Below, in pieces: positions 1 through 9,249 of a stretch of 64,000 nucleotides of DNA. The stretch's first letter is position 1, and each line of letters begins with the position of its first letter. The notes under the pieces are model-generated. The model saw only the letters and a program-made list of their open reading frames with translations. It was not told the DNA's origin and ran no database searches. The stretch spans positions 1,612,001 through 1,676,000 of the forward strand of contig NZ_CP017916.1 of the NCBI RefSeq assembly GCF_002119525.1. Direction: 5' to 3'. Source of the stretch: Vibrio syngnathi. GTDB lineage: Bacteria; Pseudomonadota; Gammaproteobacteria; Enterobacterales; Vibrionaceae. The position numbers and the translations under genes were made by a program.

Positions 1-2
1 TT

Positions 3-1388
3 GGCACGTTTGAAGTTGTGATTGAGAGTAAAGGCACATCAAGCAACTTGGCGAAAATCGCGATTAATCACGATTGTTTCGATGTTGTTCTAGACCTATG
101 TCTGAATAGCTGCATGACAGAAGAAGTGCCTGTACCGGGTTATTACCCAGTGGGCCGAGGCTATCCAAAACTGGCCGAAGCACTGGAAGAGATTCCAACG
201 CTAATGGGTACATTTGATAAGCCTAAGTTCTTCCGTTTAGACACTGACCTTTGTGCGCACAGTTCTCGTGGCGTAAAAGGGTGTGAACGCTGTGTTGACG
301 CTTGTCCTGCTGGCGCACTATCAAGTGAAGGCTCAGACAAAACAGGTCACAAGATCGAGATTAACCCTTATCTATGTCAAGGCGTAGGAACTTGTGCAAC
401 AAGCTGTCCTACAGAAGCGATTACCTATGCGCTTCCAAGCCCTGACGATACTCAAAAGTTCATTGAACGTACGCTAGCTAACTATGAACATGCGGGCGGT
501 CTGGATCCAATCGTACTTATCTGTAGCTCTCGTCATGAGACTTACAATGTAATGGCGCTAAAAGCACTACCAGATAACGTTATTCCAATCGTGGTTGAAG
601 AACTGCCTTCTATTGGTATTGATACTTGGTTTGCAGCGCTAGTGAATGGCGCAACTCAGGTTCTGTTTGCTGCTTCTCGTTTTATGCCAGAGACGATCAT
701 TCGTGTTCTGAATAACGAAGTAGGGATTGCTCAAGAGCTACTAGACCAAATCGGTGTTCCAAAAGAAACCATCGATATCCTGTATTTAGAATCTCTACGT
801 GAAGGGCCTCCAACACTGTGCGTTGATTCTTTCGACCTTGCACTTGGCGATCTTCAAGGCAATAAACGTCAACGTCTGTTCACAGCACTCGATGCGATGT
901 CTTCGTCTCGTATCCCAGTTGAAAACATTGTTGAACTTCCTTCGAATGCACCATACGGCACGGTTTCGTGTGAAAGCAAAGATTGTACTTTGTGTATGAG
1001 TTGTGTGGCGGTGTGTCCTACACGTGCTCTTCATACCGATGGCGCCTCTCCATCCCTTAAGTTTGTCGAACAAGACTGTATTCAATGTGGTCTGTGTGAA
1101 AAGGCATGTCCTGAGAATGTTCTTACTCTGACTCCTCGTATGAATTGGGTGAAAGAGGAACGTCAGAACGCTGTTGTGATTCATGAAGAGAAAGCCGCGG
1201 AATGTTTACGTTGTCATAAACCATTCGCACCGCAGTCTATGATTGACATGTTACAAAATAAGTTACGCGGTCACTCTCATTTCTCAGATGAGACAGCAAT
1301 TAATCGTATTGCGATGTGTGAAGACTGCCGTGTGGTAGACATGTTCGATTCAATGGCTCAAGACCCATTGAAACAATTGAAATACTAG
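3..1388 (+). CDS. 4Fe-4S ferredoxin-domain protein of the formate dehydrogenase cluster (5' end cut by window)
   Basis: The frame is open to the left window edge (it reads GTFEVV before the first possible GTG at 18), so this is the C-terminal part of a longer protein. Four ferredoxin-type cysteine clusters are visible: CERCVDACP, a CQGVGTCATSCP run, CTLCMSCVAVCP and CIQCGLCEKACP. A further CLRCHKPF and CEDC pair near the C-terminus looks like a metal-binding ribbon. No signal peptide can be judged because the start is missing. It is followed within 10 nt by a TorD-type chaperone and then by fdh structural genes. An electron-transfer or cofactor-assembly role for formate dehydrogenase is therefore likely (inference from context). 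The family assignment is firm for iron-sulfur binding; the exact role is not known to me. Confidence 0.85.
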   Translation, partial: GTFEVVIESKGTSSNLAKIAINHDCFDVVLDLCLNSCMTEEVPVPGYYPVGRGYPKLAEALEEIPTLMGTFDKPKFFRLDTDLCAHSSRGVKGCERCVDACPAGALSSEGSDKTGHKIEINPYLCQGVGTCATSCPTEAITYALPSPDDTQKFIERTLANYEHAGGLDPIVLICSSRHETYNVMALKALPDNVIPIVVEELPSIGIDTWFAALVNGATQVLFAASRFMPETIIRVLNNEVGIAQELLDQIGVPKETIDILYLESLREGPPTLCVDSFDLALGDLQGNKRQRLFTALDAMSSSRIPVENIVELPSNAPYGTVSCESKDCTLCMSCVAVCPTRALHTDGASPSLKFVEQDCIQCGLCEKACPENVLTLTPRMNWVKEERQNAVVIHEEKAAECLRCHKPFAPQSMIDMLQNKLRGHSHFSDETAINRIAMCEDCRVVDMFDSMAQDPLKQLKY

Positions 1389-1397
1389 GAGTTGGCC

Positions 1398-2066
1398 TTG
1401 GATACTAATTTGGATCAGGCACAAGAGCCTGAGCTCGCAAAAGAATTAAAGCAAGAACAGACACTAAGAACTGAAATCTATCTGGTTCTTTCTGCATTGT
1501 TTCGTAGCGCACCTTCTGAAGAGGTGATCGACTTTCTCAAGACGCTAGACATTGAAGCGTCTGAGAGTGCGATGCAAAAGGCTTGGATTGCGATTCAACA
1601 AGCCGCAACCGAATCAAACCGCGAAGCACTAGAAGATGAGTATCAAAATCTTTTCATTGGCATTGGCCGCGGAGAGATTGTTCCATTTGGCTCTTGGCAT
1701 AGAACTGGCGCCATGATGGAAAAACCATTAGCAGAGATTCGTCATGACCTAGAGCTTTTAGGCATTGAACGTGATGATCAAGTGAAAGAACCAGAAGATC
1801 ATATTGCTGCATTGTGTGAAGTAATGGCGATGCTAACCGGCGAAGAAGAAGCGCTTCAACAAGCCGTTTTCAATAAGCATCTTGGCCCTTGGTTTAACTC
1901 TTTTACACGTCAGCTTGAAAGTGCAGAAAGTGCGAACTTCTACAAATCGGCAGCTCAGCTGTGTGAAGCATTCTTAACGTTGGAGCAAGTTTGTTTCAGC
2001 GTGAACACAAAAAGCAGTAAACACAAATTAAAGATTGATGTGAAAAACGTCACTGATTACGAGTAA
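1398..2066 (+). CDS. TorD/DmsD-family molybdoenzyme chaperone
   Basis: This is a cytoplasmic chaperone that would bind the Tat leader of a molybdopterin enzyme, here most likely FdhA, and delay export until the cofactor is inserted. The helical protein carries the family signature: a VPFGSWHR stretch followed by EPEDHIAALCEVM. An in-frame TTG lies at 1392, but the AGGAG at 1387-1391 abuts it. The TTG at 1398 has 6 nt spacing, so I chose 1398 (222 aa). It starts 9 nt after the iron-sulfur gene and precedes the small Tat protein by about 70 nt, consistent with one operon. TorD family members are specific to partner enzymes, and FdhA is the only candidate visible here. Confidence 0.85.
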   Translation: MDTNLDQAQEPELAKELKQEQTLRTEIYLVLSALFRSAPSEEVIDFLKTLDIEASESAMQKAWIAIQQAATESNREALEDEYQNLFIGIGRGEIVPFGSWHRTGAMMEKPLAEIRHDLELLGIERDDQVKEPEDHIAALCEVMAMLTGEEEALQQAVFNKHLGPWFNSFTRQLESAESANFYKSAAQLCEAFLTLEQVCFSVNTKSSKHKLKIDVKNVTDYE

Positions 2067-2139
2067 TCGAGCAGTACGCGATTATATCGATAGAGGGGCA
2101 TTAAGCCTCCAAAAAGATCTACCGTAAGGTAAGGAAGCA

Positions 2140-2343
2140 ATGATGAAAGATAATAAAGAGATAAACACAAGCCGTAGAGACTTACTCAAAGGTTTAACGA
2201 CTGCAGCCGTCGCTGGAGCCGTTGTCGCTGGAACAACCAAAGTGGCAACTGCTTCAGAAACGGTTGAAATGCCTGAAAAAGACGTGAAGAAGACGGGCTA
2301 TCGTGAAACGCAACATATTCGCGATTACTACGACACACTTTAG
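2140..2343 (+). CDS. Small Tat-signal protein of the formate dehydrogenase region
   Basis: This 67-residue protein has a twin-arginine motif SRRDLLKG near residues 11-18 and an alanine-rich hydrophobic stretch ending around ATASE, so it is a Tat substrate or membrane-anchored small subunit. Short proteins of this kind are known just upstream of fdh catalytic subunits as the formate dehydrogenase region Tat target family. It ends 10 nt before fdhA. AAGGAAG lies just before the ATG. The mature part is only about 30 residues and contains no cysteine. The function is unknown; it may accompany FdhA through the Tat pathway (inference). Confidence 0.75.
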   Translation: MMKDNKEINTSRRDLLKGLTTAAVAGAVVAGTTKVATASETVEMPEKDVKKTGYRETQHIRDYYDTL

Positions 2344-2353
2344 GAGATAACGG

Positions 2354-5209
2354 ATGAAACTTGTCAAACGCTCCGATAGTGTGAGCAAAGAAACCAATCA
2401 ACTAGGTGTGTCTCGTCGCGCCTTCATGAAAAACACTTCACTTGCTGCTGGTGGCGCGGTTGTAGGCGCAAGTCTATTCGCTCCGGGCATGATGAAGAAA
2501 GCACAAGCTAAATCAGTCGATCCAGAAGCGAAAACAGAAGTGAAACGTACTATCTGTTCTCACTGTTCTGTGGGTTGTGGTATCTACGCTGAAGTTCAAA
2601 ACGGTGTTTGGACAGGTCAAGAGCCTGCTTTCGATCACCCATTTAATGCTGGTGGACACTGCGCGAAAGGTGCTGCACTGCGTGAGCACGGCCACGGTGA
2701 ACGTCGTCTTAAGTACCCAATGAAATTGGAAGGCGGTAAGTGGAAGAAACTTTCTTGGGAACAAGCGATTGAAGAGATCGGTAACAAAGCGCTAGAACTT
2801 CGTAAAGAGTCTGGTCCTGATTCCGTTTACTTCCTAGGTAGTGCGAAACACAGTAACGAGCAAGCTTACGCATTCCGTAAGATGGCGTCGCTTTGGGGCA
2901 CCAATAACGTTGACCACCAAGCGCGTATTTGTCACTCAACCACAGTAGCCGGTGTTGCAAACACTTGGGGTTACGGTGCGATGACCAACTCGTTCAATGA
3001 CATGCACAACTGTAAGTCGATGCTGTTCATTGGTTCAAACCCTGCAGAAGCTCACCCGGTTGCGATGCAACACATCCTAATCGCGAAAGAGAAGAACAAC
3101 TGTAAGATCGTTGTTGCGGATCCTCGTCGTACGCGTACTGCTGCGAAATCTGATCACTATGTTTCTCTGCGCCCGGGGTCAGATGTTGCGTTTATCTGGG
3201 GTCTGTTATGGCATGTCTTTGCTAACAAGTGGGAAGACCAAGAATTCATCCGCCAACGGGTATTCGGCATGGACGAGATCCGTGAAGAAGTTGCGAAGTG
3301 GAACCCAGCAGAAGTTGAGCGTGTAACAGGCGTTAGCGAAGAAGACGTTTACCACACAGCAAAACTGCTTTCAGAAAACCGTCCGGGTTGTATCGTTTGG
3401 TGTATGGGTGGTACTCAACATACTACGGGTAACAACAACACACGTGCTTACTGTGTCCTTGAGCTTGCGCTAGGTAACATCGGTAAATCAGGTGGCGGTG
3501 CAAATATTTTCCGTGGTCACGATAACGTACAAGGCGCAACTGACCTTGGCGTACTATCAGACACGTTGCCGGGTTACTACGGCTTGTCTGAAGGTTCGTG
3601 GCGCCATTGGTCTAAAGTTTGGGATATCGACTTTGACTGGGTTAAAGGACGTTTCGACGACAACGCATACGGTGGTCAAAAACCAATGAACAGTGCAGGT
3701 ATTCCTGTCTCTCGTTGGGTTGATGGCGTGCTTGAAGACAAAGACAAGATTCGTCAACGCGAAAACATCCGCGCCATGTTGTACTGGGGTCACGCGGTGA
3801 ACTCTCAGACTCGTGGTCCAGAGATGAAGAAGGCGATGCAGAAGCTGGATATGATGGTTATCGTTGACCCATACCCAACAGTCGCGGCAGTAATGAACGA
3901 TCGTACTGATGGCGTTTACTTGCTTCCAGCAACCACTCAATTTGAAACCTACGGCAGTGTAACGGCATCAAACCGTTCTCTACAGTGGCGTGACAAGGTT
4001 GTTGATCCTCTGTTCGAATCAAAGCCTGACCATGAAATCATGTACCTTCTTTCTAAGAAGCTTGGTTTCTCTGATCAGCTGTTCAAAAACATCCGTGTTG
4101 AGAACAACCAACCATTGATTGAAGACATCACTCGTGAATTCAACAAAGGTATGTGGACGATCGGTTACACAGGTCAAAGCCCAGAGCGTTTGAAAGAACA
4201 CCAACAAAATTGGCACACGTTCCACAAAACAACGCTTGCTGCAGAAGGTGGCCCAGCAAATGGCGAGACTTACGGTCTGCCTTGGCCATGTTGGGGCAAC
4301 CCAGAAATGAAACACCCAGGTACGCATATCCTTTACGATACGTCTAAACCTGTTGCAGAGGGTGGCGGTAACTTCCGTACGCGTTTCGGTGTGGAATTTG
4401 AAGGTCAAAACCTATTGGCTGAAGACAGCTACTCGAAAGGCAGCGAAATCAAAGATGGTTACCCAGAGTTCAGTGACAAACTGCTGAAGCAACTGGGTTG
4501 GTGGGACGACCTAACAGCAGAAGAAAAAGCCTCTGCTGAAGGTAAAAACTGGAAGACTGACGTTTCTGGTGGCATCCAACGTGTTGCTATCAAGCATGGT
4601 TGTATTCCGTTTGGTAATGCGAAAGCGCGTGCGATTGTTTGGACATTCCCAGACCGAGTTCCACTGCACCGTGAACCACTTTACACACCACGTCGCGACT
4701 TAGTTGCTGACTACCCAACGTGGGATGACAAGGAAGCAATCTTCCGTGTTCCTACGCTGTACAAATCCATTCAAGACCAAGACAAGTCTGGTGAGTACCC
4801 GATTATTCTGACTTCTGGTCGTCTGGTTGAGTACGAAGGAGGTGGTGAAGAAACCCGTTCAAACCCATGGCTAGCCGAACTTCAACAAGAGATGTTCGTT
4901 GAAGTGAACCCGAAAGACGCGAACGACCTTGGCTTCAAAGATGGTGATGACGTTTGGGTTGAAGGTGCAGAGAAAGGCCGAATCAAGGTGAAAGCGATGG
5001 TCACTCGTCGTGTTAAACCGGGTTTAGCGTTCTTGCCGTTCCACTTCGGTGGTAAGTTCGAAGGCGAAGATCTGCGTTCTAAGTACCCAGAAGGCACTGA
5101 TCCTTACGTTATTGGTGAAGCAGCCAATACAGCAACCACATATGGTTACGACCCTGTCACGTTGATGCAGGAAACGAAAGTAACCCTTTGTAATATTCGT
5201 AAAGCGTAA
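2354..5209 (+). CDS. fdhA: Formate dehydrogenase catalytic (alpha) subunit, Cys-containing
   Basis: This subunit oxidises formate to CO2 at a Mo/W-bis(MGD) centre and passes electrons to the beta subunit. The 951-residue protein begins with a Tat leader (SRRAFMK, residues 20-26). It then has a 4Fe-4S motif (Cys68, Cys71, Cys75, Cys103) followed by molybdopterin oxidoreductase and dinucleotide-binding domains. The metal-ligand position is Cys193 in RICHS, where E. coli FdnG has selenocysteine, so no UGA recoding is needed. GGAGATAA precedes the ATG. It lies inside a + strand operon with a Tat protein upstream and beta and gamma subunits downstream. The enzyme is therefore expected to be membrane-bound with its active site facing the periplasm. 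Confidence 0.95.
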   Translation: MKLVKRSDSVSKETNQLGVSRRAFMKNTSLAAGGAVVGASLFAPGMMKKAQAKSVDPEAKTEVKRTICSHCSVGCGIYAEVQNGVWTGQEPAFDHPFNAGGHCAKGAALREHGHGERRLKYPMKLEGGKWKKLSWEQAIEEIGNKALELRKESGPDSVYFLGSAKHSNEQAYAFRKMASLWGTNNVDHQARICHSTTVAGVANTWGYGAMTNSFNDMHNCKSMLFIGSNPAEAHPVAMQHILIAKEKNNCKIVVADPRRTRTAAKSDHYVSLRPGSDVAFIWGLLWHVFANKWEDQEFIRQRVFGMDEIREEVAKWNPAEVERVTGVSEEDVYHTAKLLSENRPGCIVWCMGGTQHTTGNNNTRAYCVLELALGNIGKSGGGANIFRGHDNVQGATDLGVLSDTLPGYYGLSEGSWRHWSKVWDIDFDWVKGRFDDNAYGGQKPMNSAGIPVSRWVDGVLEDKDKIRQRENIRAMLYWGHAVNSQTRGPEMKKAMQKLDMMVIVDPYPTVAAVMNDRTDGVYLLPATTQFETYGSVTASNRSLQWRDKVVDPLFESKPDHEIMYLLSKKLGFSDQLFKNIRVENNQPLIEDITREFNKGMWTIGYTGQSPERLKEHQQNWHTFHKTTLAAEGGPANGETYGLPWPCWGNPEMKHPGTHILYDTSKPVAEGGGNFRTRFGVEFEGQNLLAEDSYSKGSEIKDGYPEFSDKLLKQLGWWDDLTAEEKASAEGKNWKTDVSGGIQRVAIKHGCIPFGNAKARAIVWTFPDRVPLHREPLYTPRRDLVADYPTWDDKEAIFRVPTLYKSIQDQDKSGEYPIILTSGRLVEYEGGGEETRSNPWLAELQQEMFVEVNPKDANDLGFKDGDDVWVEGAEKGRIKVKAMVTRRVKPGLAFLPFHFGGKFEGEDLRSKYPEGTDPYVIGEAANTATTYGYDPVTLMQETKVTLCNIRKA

Positions 5210-5220
5210 GGAGTCTTAAA

Positions 5221-5829
5221 ATGGCTAGAATGAAATTTCTTTGTGACACCAAACGTTGTATCGAATGTAACGGTTGTGTCACTGCATGTAAGAACGAAAA
5301 TGATGATGCTCTGGAATGGGGTATTCAACGTCGCCGCGTTGTAACACTGAACGATGGTGAACCGGGTGAAAACTCTATCTCAGTAGCGTGTATGCACTGT
5401 ACTGATGCACCTTGTATGGCAGTTTGCCCAGCAGACTGTTTTGAACATACAGAAGACGGCATCGTACTTCACAATAAAGATCTATGTATCGGTTGTGGTT
5501 ACTGCTTGTTTGCTTGTCCGTTTGGCGCACCTCAATTCCCTAAACAGGAAGCCTTTGGTGAGCGCGGTAAGATGGACAAATGTACCTTCTGTGCTGGCGG
5601 CCCTGAAACAGAGCCAGGTTCTGTGGAAGAGCGTCAGAAGTACGGTGCGAACCGTATTGCGGAAGGCAAGTTACCAATGTGTGCTTCGCTTTGTTCGACA
5701 AAAGCGCTGCTTGCAGGTGATGCTGAGCAAGTCTCTGATATCTTCCGTCAGCGTGTTGTAGAACGCGGTGCGAAGGGTGCTGGCTGGACAGACGGCAACG
5801 ACCTTTCTTACGATGCGATGAAGAGCTAG
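5221..5829 (+). CDS. Formate dehydrogenase iron-sulfur (beta) subunit
   Basis: This 202-residue polyferredoxin relays electrons from FdhA to the membrane cytochrome b subunit. Four cysteine groups are visible: CIECNGCVTAC (residues 13-23), CMHCTDAPCMAVCP, CIGCGYCLFACP and KCTFC with CASLC. This matches the four-cluster arrangement of the FDH3-type beta subunit. It has no signal peptide of its own, so it probably travels with FdhA through Tat. AAGGAG lies 8 nt before the ATG, and the gene starts 11 nt after fdhA. It lacks the C-terminal membrane anchor seen in E. coli FdnH, which fits the shorter family. Confidence 0.93.
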   Translation: MARMKFLCDTKRCIECNGCVTACKNENDDALEWGIQRRRVVTLNDGEPGENSISVACMHCTDAPCMAVCPADCFEHTEDGIVLHNKDLCIGCGYCLFACPFGAPQFPKQEAFGERGKMDKCTFCAGGPETEPGSVEERQKYGANRIAEGKLPMCASLCSTKALLAGDAEQVSDIFRQRVVERGAKGAGWTDGNDLSYDAMKS

Positions 5830-5842
5830 GTAGGAGAGACAT

Positions 5843-6916
5843 ATGCTTACAATGTTTAAGCGTCTCTTCCTTGTTGTGCTGCCGATGTTGGCAGCACTAA
5901 CAATGCTGTCTCCTATGAGCCATGCATCAGAGACTAACGCTTCACAAACTCAATCGAGTAGTGCAGAAAGAGAAATCACACAACTTGCTGGCGCTGATTT
6001 TTGGCGACAAGTAAGAAACGGTGAAGAAGGTTACACCACATCTCAGTCTGCTGAGCACGGTGTGTTGATCAGTGCACCAGGCCAAACGTGGTACATATTG
6101 AAAGAGAAGTGGATGTCACCAGCGGGTGCTGTCGCTATCTTTGGCAGTATTGCTTTCGTTACCTTAATGTACGTTGTAATTGGCCCCTTAATGCTGAGTG
6201 CGCCAAGAACGGGTCGTAAGATCAAACGTTGGTCACGACTGGACCGCGCCTTGCACTGGAGTATGGCGTTTACCTTCTTAACACTGGCTTTCAGTGGTTT
6301 GATGTTGGTTTACGGCAAGCACTTTTTGAAGCCGTACATTCCAACTGACCTTTGGGGCTTTATCGTTCTATTGGCGAAGCAATACCACAACTACATCGGC
6401 CCGATTTTCTATGTGCTGTTGATGGCTGTACTTATCAAGTGGTGGCGCAAGTCGATCTTCAAAATGGTCGATATCCAGTGGTTCATAAAACTGGGTGGTA
6501 TGGTCGGGAAACATAAAGGTTCTCATCCATCTGCAGAGTTTTCGAACGCAGGTGAGAAAGCGCTATTCTGGCTATTGATTGTTATGGGTAGTGTCGCTGC
6601 GATCAGTGGCTTGGTTTTGGACTTCCCAATCTTCGGTCAAACCCGTCGTGATATGGAGCTTTCGAACTTAGTTCACATGCTTGCTGCTCTGATCCTTATC
6701 TGTGGTTTTGTGTTCCACATCTATATTGGCTTGTTCGGTATGGAAGGCGCACTAGAAGGCATGGTAACCGGTGAAGTCGATGAAACTTGGGCTAAAGAGC
6801 ACCATGACCTTTGGTACAAAGAAGTGATGGAACAAGAAAAAAACAGCGTTGAACAAAGCGCTAACGTAGCAACAGAGAAAACGGAAGGGGTGAATAAGAA
6901 TGAACAAACCTCATAA
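5843..6916 (+). CDS. Formate dehydrogenase cytochrome b (gamma) subunit
   Basis: This integral membrane cytochrome b556-type subunit anchors the FDH complex and passes electrons to quinone. The 357-residue protein starts with a cleavable-looking signal (MFKRLFLVVLPMLAALTM to SHAS). It then has a periplasmic stretch and about five membrane segments. Histidines suited to heme ligation occur in LHWSMAF, YHNYIG and LVHMLAALIL/FHIYIG. The C-terminal tail is hydrophilic and Glu-rich. TAGGAGAG precedes the ATG. Its last 17 nt overlap the next gene, so the two are probably translationally coupled. Confidence 0.92.
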   Translation: MLTMFKRLFLVVLPMLAALTMLSPMSHASETNASQTQSSSAEREITQLAGADFWRQVRNGEEGYTTSQSAEHGVLISAPGQTWYILKEKWMSPAGAVAIFGSIAFVTLMYVVIGPLMLSAPRTGRKIKRWSRLDRALHWSMAFTFLTLAFSGLMLVYGKHFLKPYIPTDLWGFIVLLAKQYHNYIGPIFYVLLMAVLIKWWRKSIFKMVDIQWFIKLGGMVGKHKGSHPSAEFSNAGEKALFWLLIVMGSVAAISGLVLDFPIFGQTRRDMELSNLVHMLAALILICGFVFHIYIGLFGMEGALEGMVTGEVDETWAKEHHDLWYKEVMEQEKNSVEQSANVATEKTEGVNKNEQTS

Positions 6917-7316
6917 GGGTATTTGGGTTGCTTACATCCTAAGCTGCTTTACCCCATTTACTTGTCTTCTGTCTGGTGTGATTGCCATCGTCTACGCGGG
7001 CTATCGATTAGATAAAGGCGAAGACGGCGAAGTAGTGGATACCCATTACTATGGCTTGATTCGCTCATTCTTCTTGAACTTAACGTTCTTTGTCGTGCTT
7101 ATCGTCACGGTAGCGACCTCTAATGGCGTGTTGATCGGTGTGAACGATTACTGGTATCAAAACCATATTATCGATGACATCGCTTACTATATTCCATATG
7201 TGGGCATGTTGTTTGGTGGTGTTGCGATTGTGGTTTGGTTTATTCGTATGTATCAAGGTATGCAGCGTTTAAGTCAAAACCTACCGCAAAATCCGACAAC
7301 AGGACCAAACCTGTAG
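6900..7316 (+). CDS. Small three-TM inner membrane protein at the end of the fdh operon
   Basis: This 138-residue protein has three clear membrane segments: about residues 8-32 (YILSCFTPFTCLLSGVIAIV), 50-72 (FFLNLTFFVVLIVTVA) and 95-118 (YVGMLFGGVAIVVWFI). A short charged loop and a Pro/Asn-rich tail complete it. It overlaps the gamma subunit by 17 nt and is followed by a strong terminator, so it is the last gene of the formate dehydrogenase operon. I do not recognise a function. Its layout is loosely like small DUF4870-type membrane proteins. A role in assembly or stability of the FDH complex is a guess from context. Confidence 0.7.
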   Translation: MNKPHKGIWVAYILSCFTPFTCLLSGVIAIVYAGYRLDKGEDGEVVDTHYYGLIRSFFLNLTFFVVLIVTVATSNGVLIGVNDYWYQNHIIDDIAYYIPYVGMLFGGVAIVVWFIRMYQGMQRLSQNLPQNPTTGPNL

Positions 7317-7386
7317 TGAGTATCAGACGAACTAGATAACAACTTATCTAGAGGCGATTTACTCAAAACAACCATCGTATAGAAAG

Positions 7387-7416
7387 CCCAGTGATTCGAG
7401 TCACTGGGTTTTTTTT
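7387..7416 (+). terminator. Rho-independent terminator of the fdh operon
   Basis: There is an 8-bp stem CCCAGTGA/TCACTGGG with a 6-nt loop, followed by eight T residues, 70 nt after the last fdh gene. Confidence 0.9.
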
Positions 7417-7527
7417 GTCTCCCAGAACAAGAAGCTAGTTAACTGAGAAGAAGATTTTTGGTGAATTCTTCAGAATGTTTGGGGTAGTTCTAAAACCGAA
7501 CCAAGCTTGATATTGACCGCTCCAATA

Positions 7528-7552
7528 TGGTGCAACTCCCTCAATTGGTGCA
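7528..7552 (+). promoter_or_regulatory. Two tandem NtrC-like half sites upstream of amtB
   Basis: TGGTGCA occurs at 7528-7534 and again at 7546-7552, 18 bp apart. Each has a partly matching left half (GC.CC) at the distance expected for an NtrC site (consensus TGCAC-N5/7-GGTGCA). They lie about 120-140 bp upstream of the sigma-54 promoter, a normal enhancer distance. The match is imperfect in the left halves. Confidence 0.5.
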
Positions 7553-7668
7553 ATTAATTTTAAATATCCCATCACCTAAAATATCCAAAAAAGTGCACTG
7601 GTAATTTAAGCCTCATAAAATCAAAGATTTAAATTAAAAGCTTGTTGCACGAAAATTACGTGAGCGTG

Positions 7669-7685
7669 TTGGAACGCATCTTGCG
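7669..7685 (+). promoter_or_regulatory. Sigma-54 (RpoN) promoter of amtB
   Basis: TTGGAACGCATCTTGCG has the invariant GG (7671-7672) and GC (7683-7684) exactly 10 nt apart, as in the -24/-12 consensus TGGCAC-N5-TTGC. A transcription start near 7696 would leave a leader of about 75 nt before amtB. NtrC-like sites lie upstream. Confidence 0.75.
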
Positions 7686-7769
7686 TTTACTGTTGAGTCT
7701 TTAATTAATTACGGCATCAATTCGCACGGTTCTAGTGCAATTGAGACAAAGCTAAGGGAGAGAGCTTTA

Positions 7770-8990
7770 ATGAGTCAAACGGTTACCCAAGTTCATAGCG
7801 CAGTACAGAGCTTGACGCAGAGTTCAGATACTCTGTTTTTATTATTAGGCGCCATCATGGTCTTCTTAATGCATGCTGGTTTTGCTTTTTTAGAAGTCGG
7901 TACAGTAAGGAAGAAAAACCAAGTGAACGCGCTGGTTAAGATCCTCTCGGACTTTGGTGTCTCCGCGATAGCTTATTTCTTTATCGGTTACTGGGTGGCT
8001 TACGGTGCGCATTTCTTTGCAGATGCAGAAACCTTATCGCAAGGTAATGGTTACGAGCTGGTGAAGTTTTTCTTCTTGATGACGTTTGCAGCCGCCATTC
8101 CTGCGATTGTTTCTGGTGGTATTGCAGAACGCGCCCGTTTCTACCCAATCTTGATTGCGACACTATTTACCGTTGGTTTCATCTACCCGTTTTTTGAAGG
8201 CATCATTTGGAATGGTAACTTTGGCTTCCAAGCATGGCTAGAAGGCAAGTTTGGTTACGGATTCCATGACTTCGCAGGCTCTGTAGTAGTTCACGGCGTT
8301 GGCGGTTGGATTGCTTTGGTCGCGGTTTACTTCTTAGGTATGCGTAAAGGCCGTATTCGTGCAGGTAAACACACTAACTTCGCACCATCTAACATCCCAT
8401 TCTTAGCACTAGGTTCTTGGATCTTATGTGTGGGTTGGTTTGGCTTTAACGTGATGTCAGCTCAAGCAATCAACGGCATCAGTGGCTTGGTTGCAATGAA
8501 CTCATTAATGGCGATGGTCGGCGGCATTCTAGCGGCTTTAGTCGCAGGCAAAAATGACCCAGGCTTCATCCATAACGGTCCTTTGGCTGGCTTAGTCGCA
8601 ATTTGTGCCGGTTCTGACTTAATGCACCCATTAGGCGCTTTGGTGACTGGCGGCGTGGCAGGCGCTTTGTTCGTTTACCTATTTACCTACATGCAAAACA
8701 AAACACAGATTGATGATGTACTGGGTGTATGGCCTCTACACGGCGTGTGCGGTGCTTGGGGTGGCATTGCAGCAGGTATCTTTGGTCAACAAGCATTCTG
8801 GGGGTTAGGGGGCGTGAGTTTTACCGCTCAGGTGATTGGGACACTAGCGGGCATTACGGTAGCTTTAATCGGTGCATTGGTTGTCTACGGTGTGTTGAGC
8901 AAGGTAACGGGTCTAAGGCTAAGTGAAGAAGACGAGTTTAATGGCGCGGATCTTTCAATCCATAAGATCTCGTCTATCAACGAAGACTAA
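7770..8990 (+). CDS. amtB: Ammonium transporter
   Basis: This is an Amt/MEP/Rh family channel that moves ammonium/ammonia across the inner membrane. The 406-residue protein has about 11 membrane segments. It carries the family signature around DFAGSVVVHGVGG and the second conserved histidine in PLHGVCGAWGG, the pair forming the pore twin-His. There is no cleaved signal peptide, and it starts with a Ser/Thr-rich outer segment. GGGAGAG lies 8 nt before the ATG. The sigma-54 promoter and NtrC-like sites upstream indicate induction under nitrogen limitation. The regulatory PII gene glnK, which often sits beside amtB, is absent here; the neighbour downstream is cobB behind a terminator. Confidence 0.95.
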   Translation: MSQTVTQVHSAVQSLTQSSDTLFLLLGAIMVFLMHAGFAFLEVGTVRKKNQVNALVKILSDFGVSAIAYFFIGYWVAYGAHFFADAETLSQGNGYELVKFFFLMTFAAAIPAIVSGGIAERARFYPILIATLFTVGFIYPFFEGIIWNGNFGFQAWLEGKFGYGFHDFAGSVVVHGVGGWIALVAVYFLGMRKGRIRAGKHTNFAPSNIPFLALGSWILCVGWFGFNVMSAQAINGISGLVAMNSLMAMVGGILAALVAGKNDPGFIHNGPLAGLVAICAGSDLMHPLGALVTGGVAGALFVYLFTYMQNKTQIDDVLGVWPLHGVCGAWGGIAAGIFGQQAFWGLGGVSFTAQVIGTLAGITVALIGALVVYGVLSKVTGLRLSEEDEFNGADLSIHKISSINED

Positions 8991-9047
8991 CGTTGTTCGC
9001 CTTGATGAGTTCAAGCTATATCACTTAGACATCAGTGAAACAAAACT

Positions 9048-9070
9048 AAGCGGCTTCGGTCGCTTTTTTT
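9048..9070 (+). terminator. Terminator after amtB
   Basis: There is a 7-bp stem AAGCGGC/GTCGCTT (one G-T wobble) closed by a TTCG tetraloop and running into seven T residues, 58 nt after the amtB stop. Confidence 0.85.
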
Positions 9071-9249
9071 GTTTCTGTGAAAAGCGAAACAGAGGGTTTA
9101 AGTAAGATCGGCAACCATTATCAAGCGAGTTATGTCACAAATAGCCAATGAATTCAGTTGGCTAAGACTATGGTCTAATCCCTAAAACTATTGTTGGAAT
9201 TTGAACAGTGCTAAGCTGTTACCAAGTGACATATTGAAAAGGACGTTAT

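Noticed and set aside
2354..5209. Selenocysteine formate dehydrogenase
   Set aside because: The metal-ligand codon is a normal Cys codon (residue 193, RICHS) and the frame has no internal UGA.
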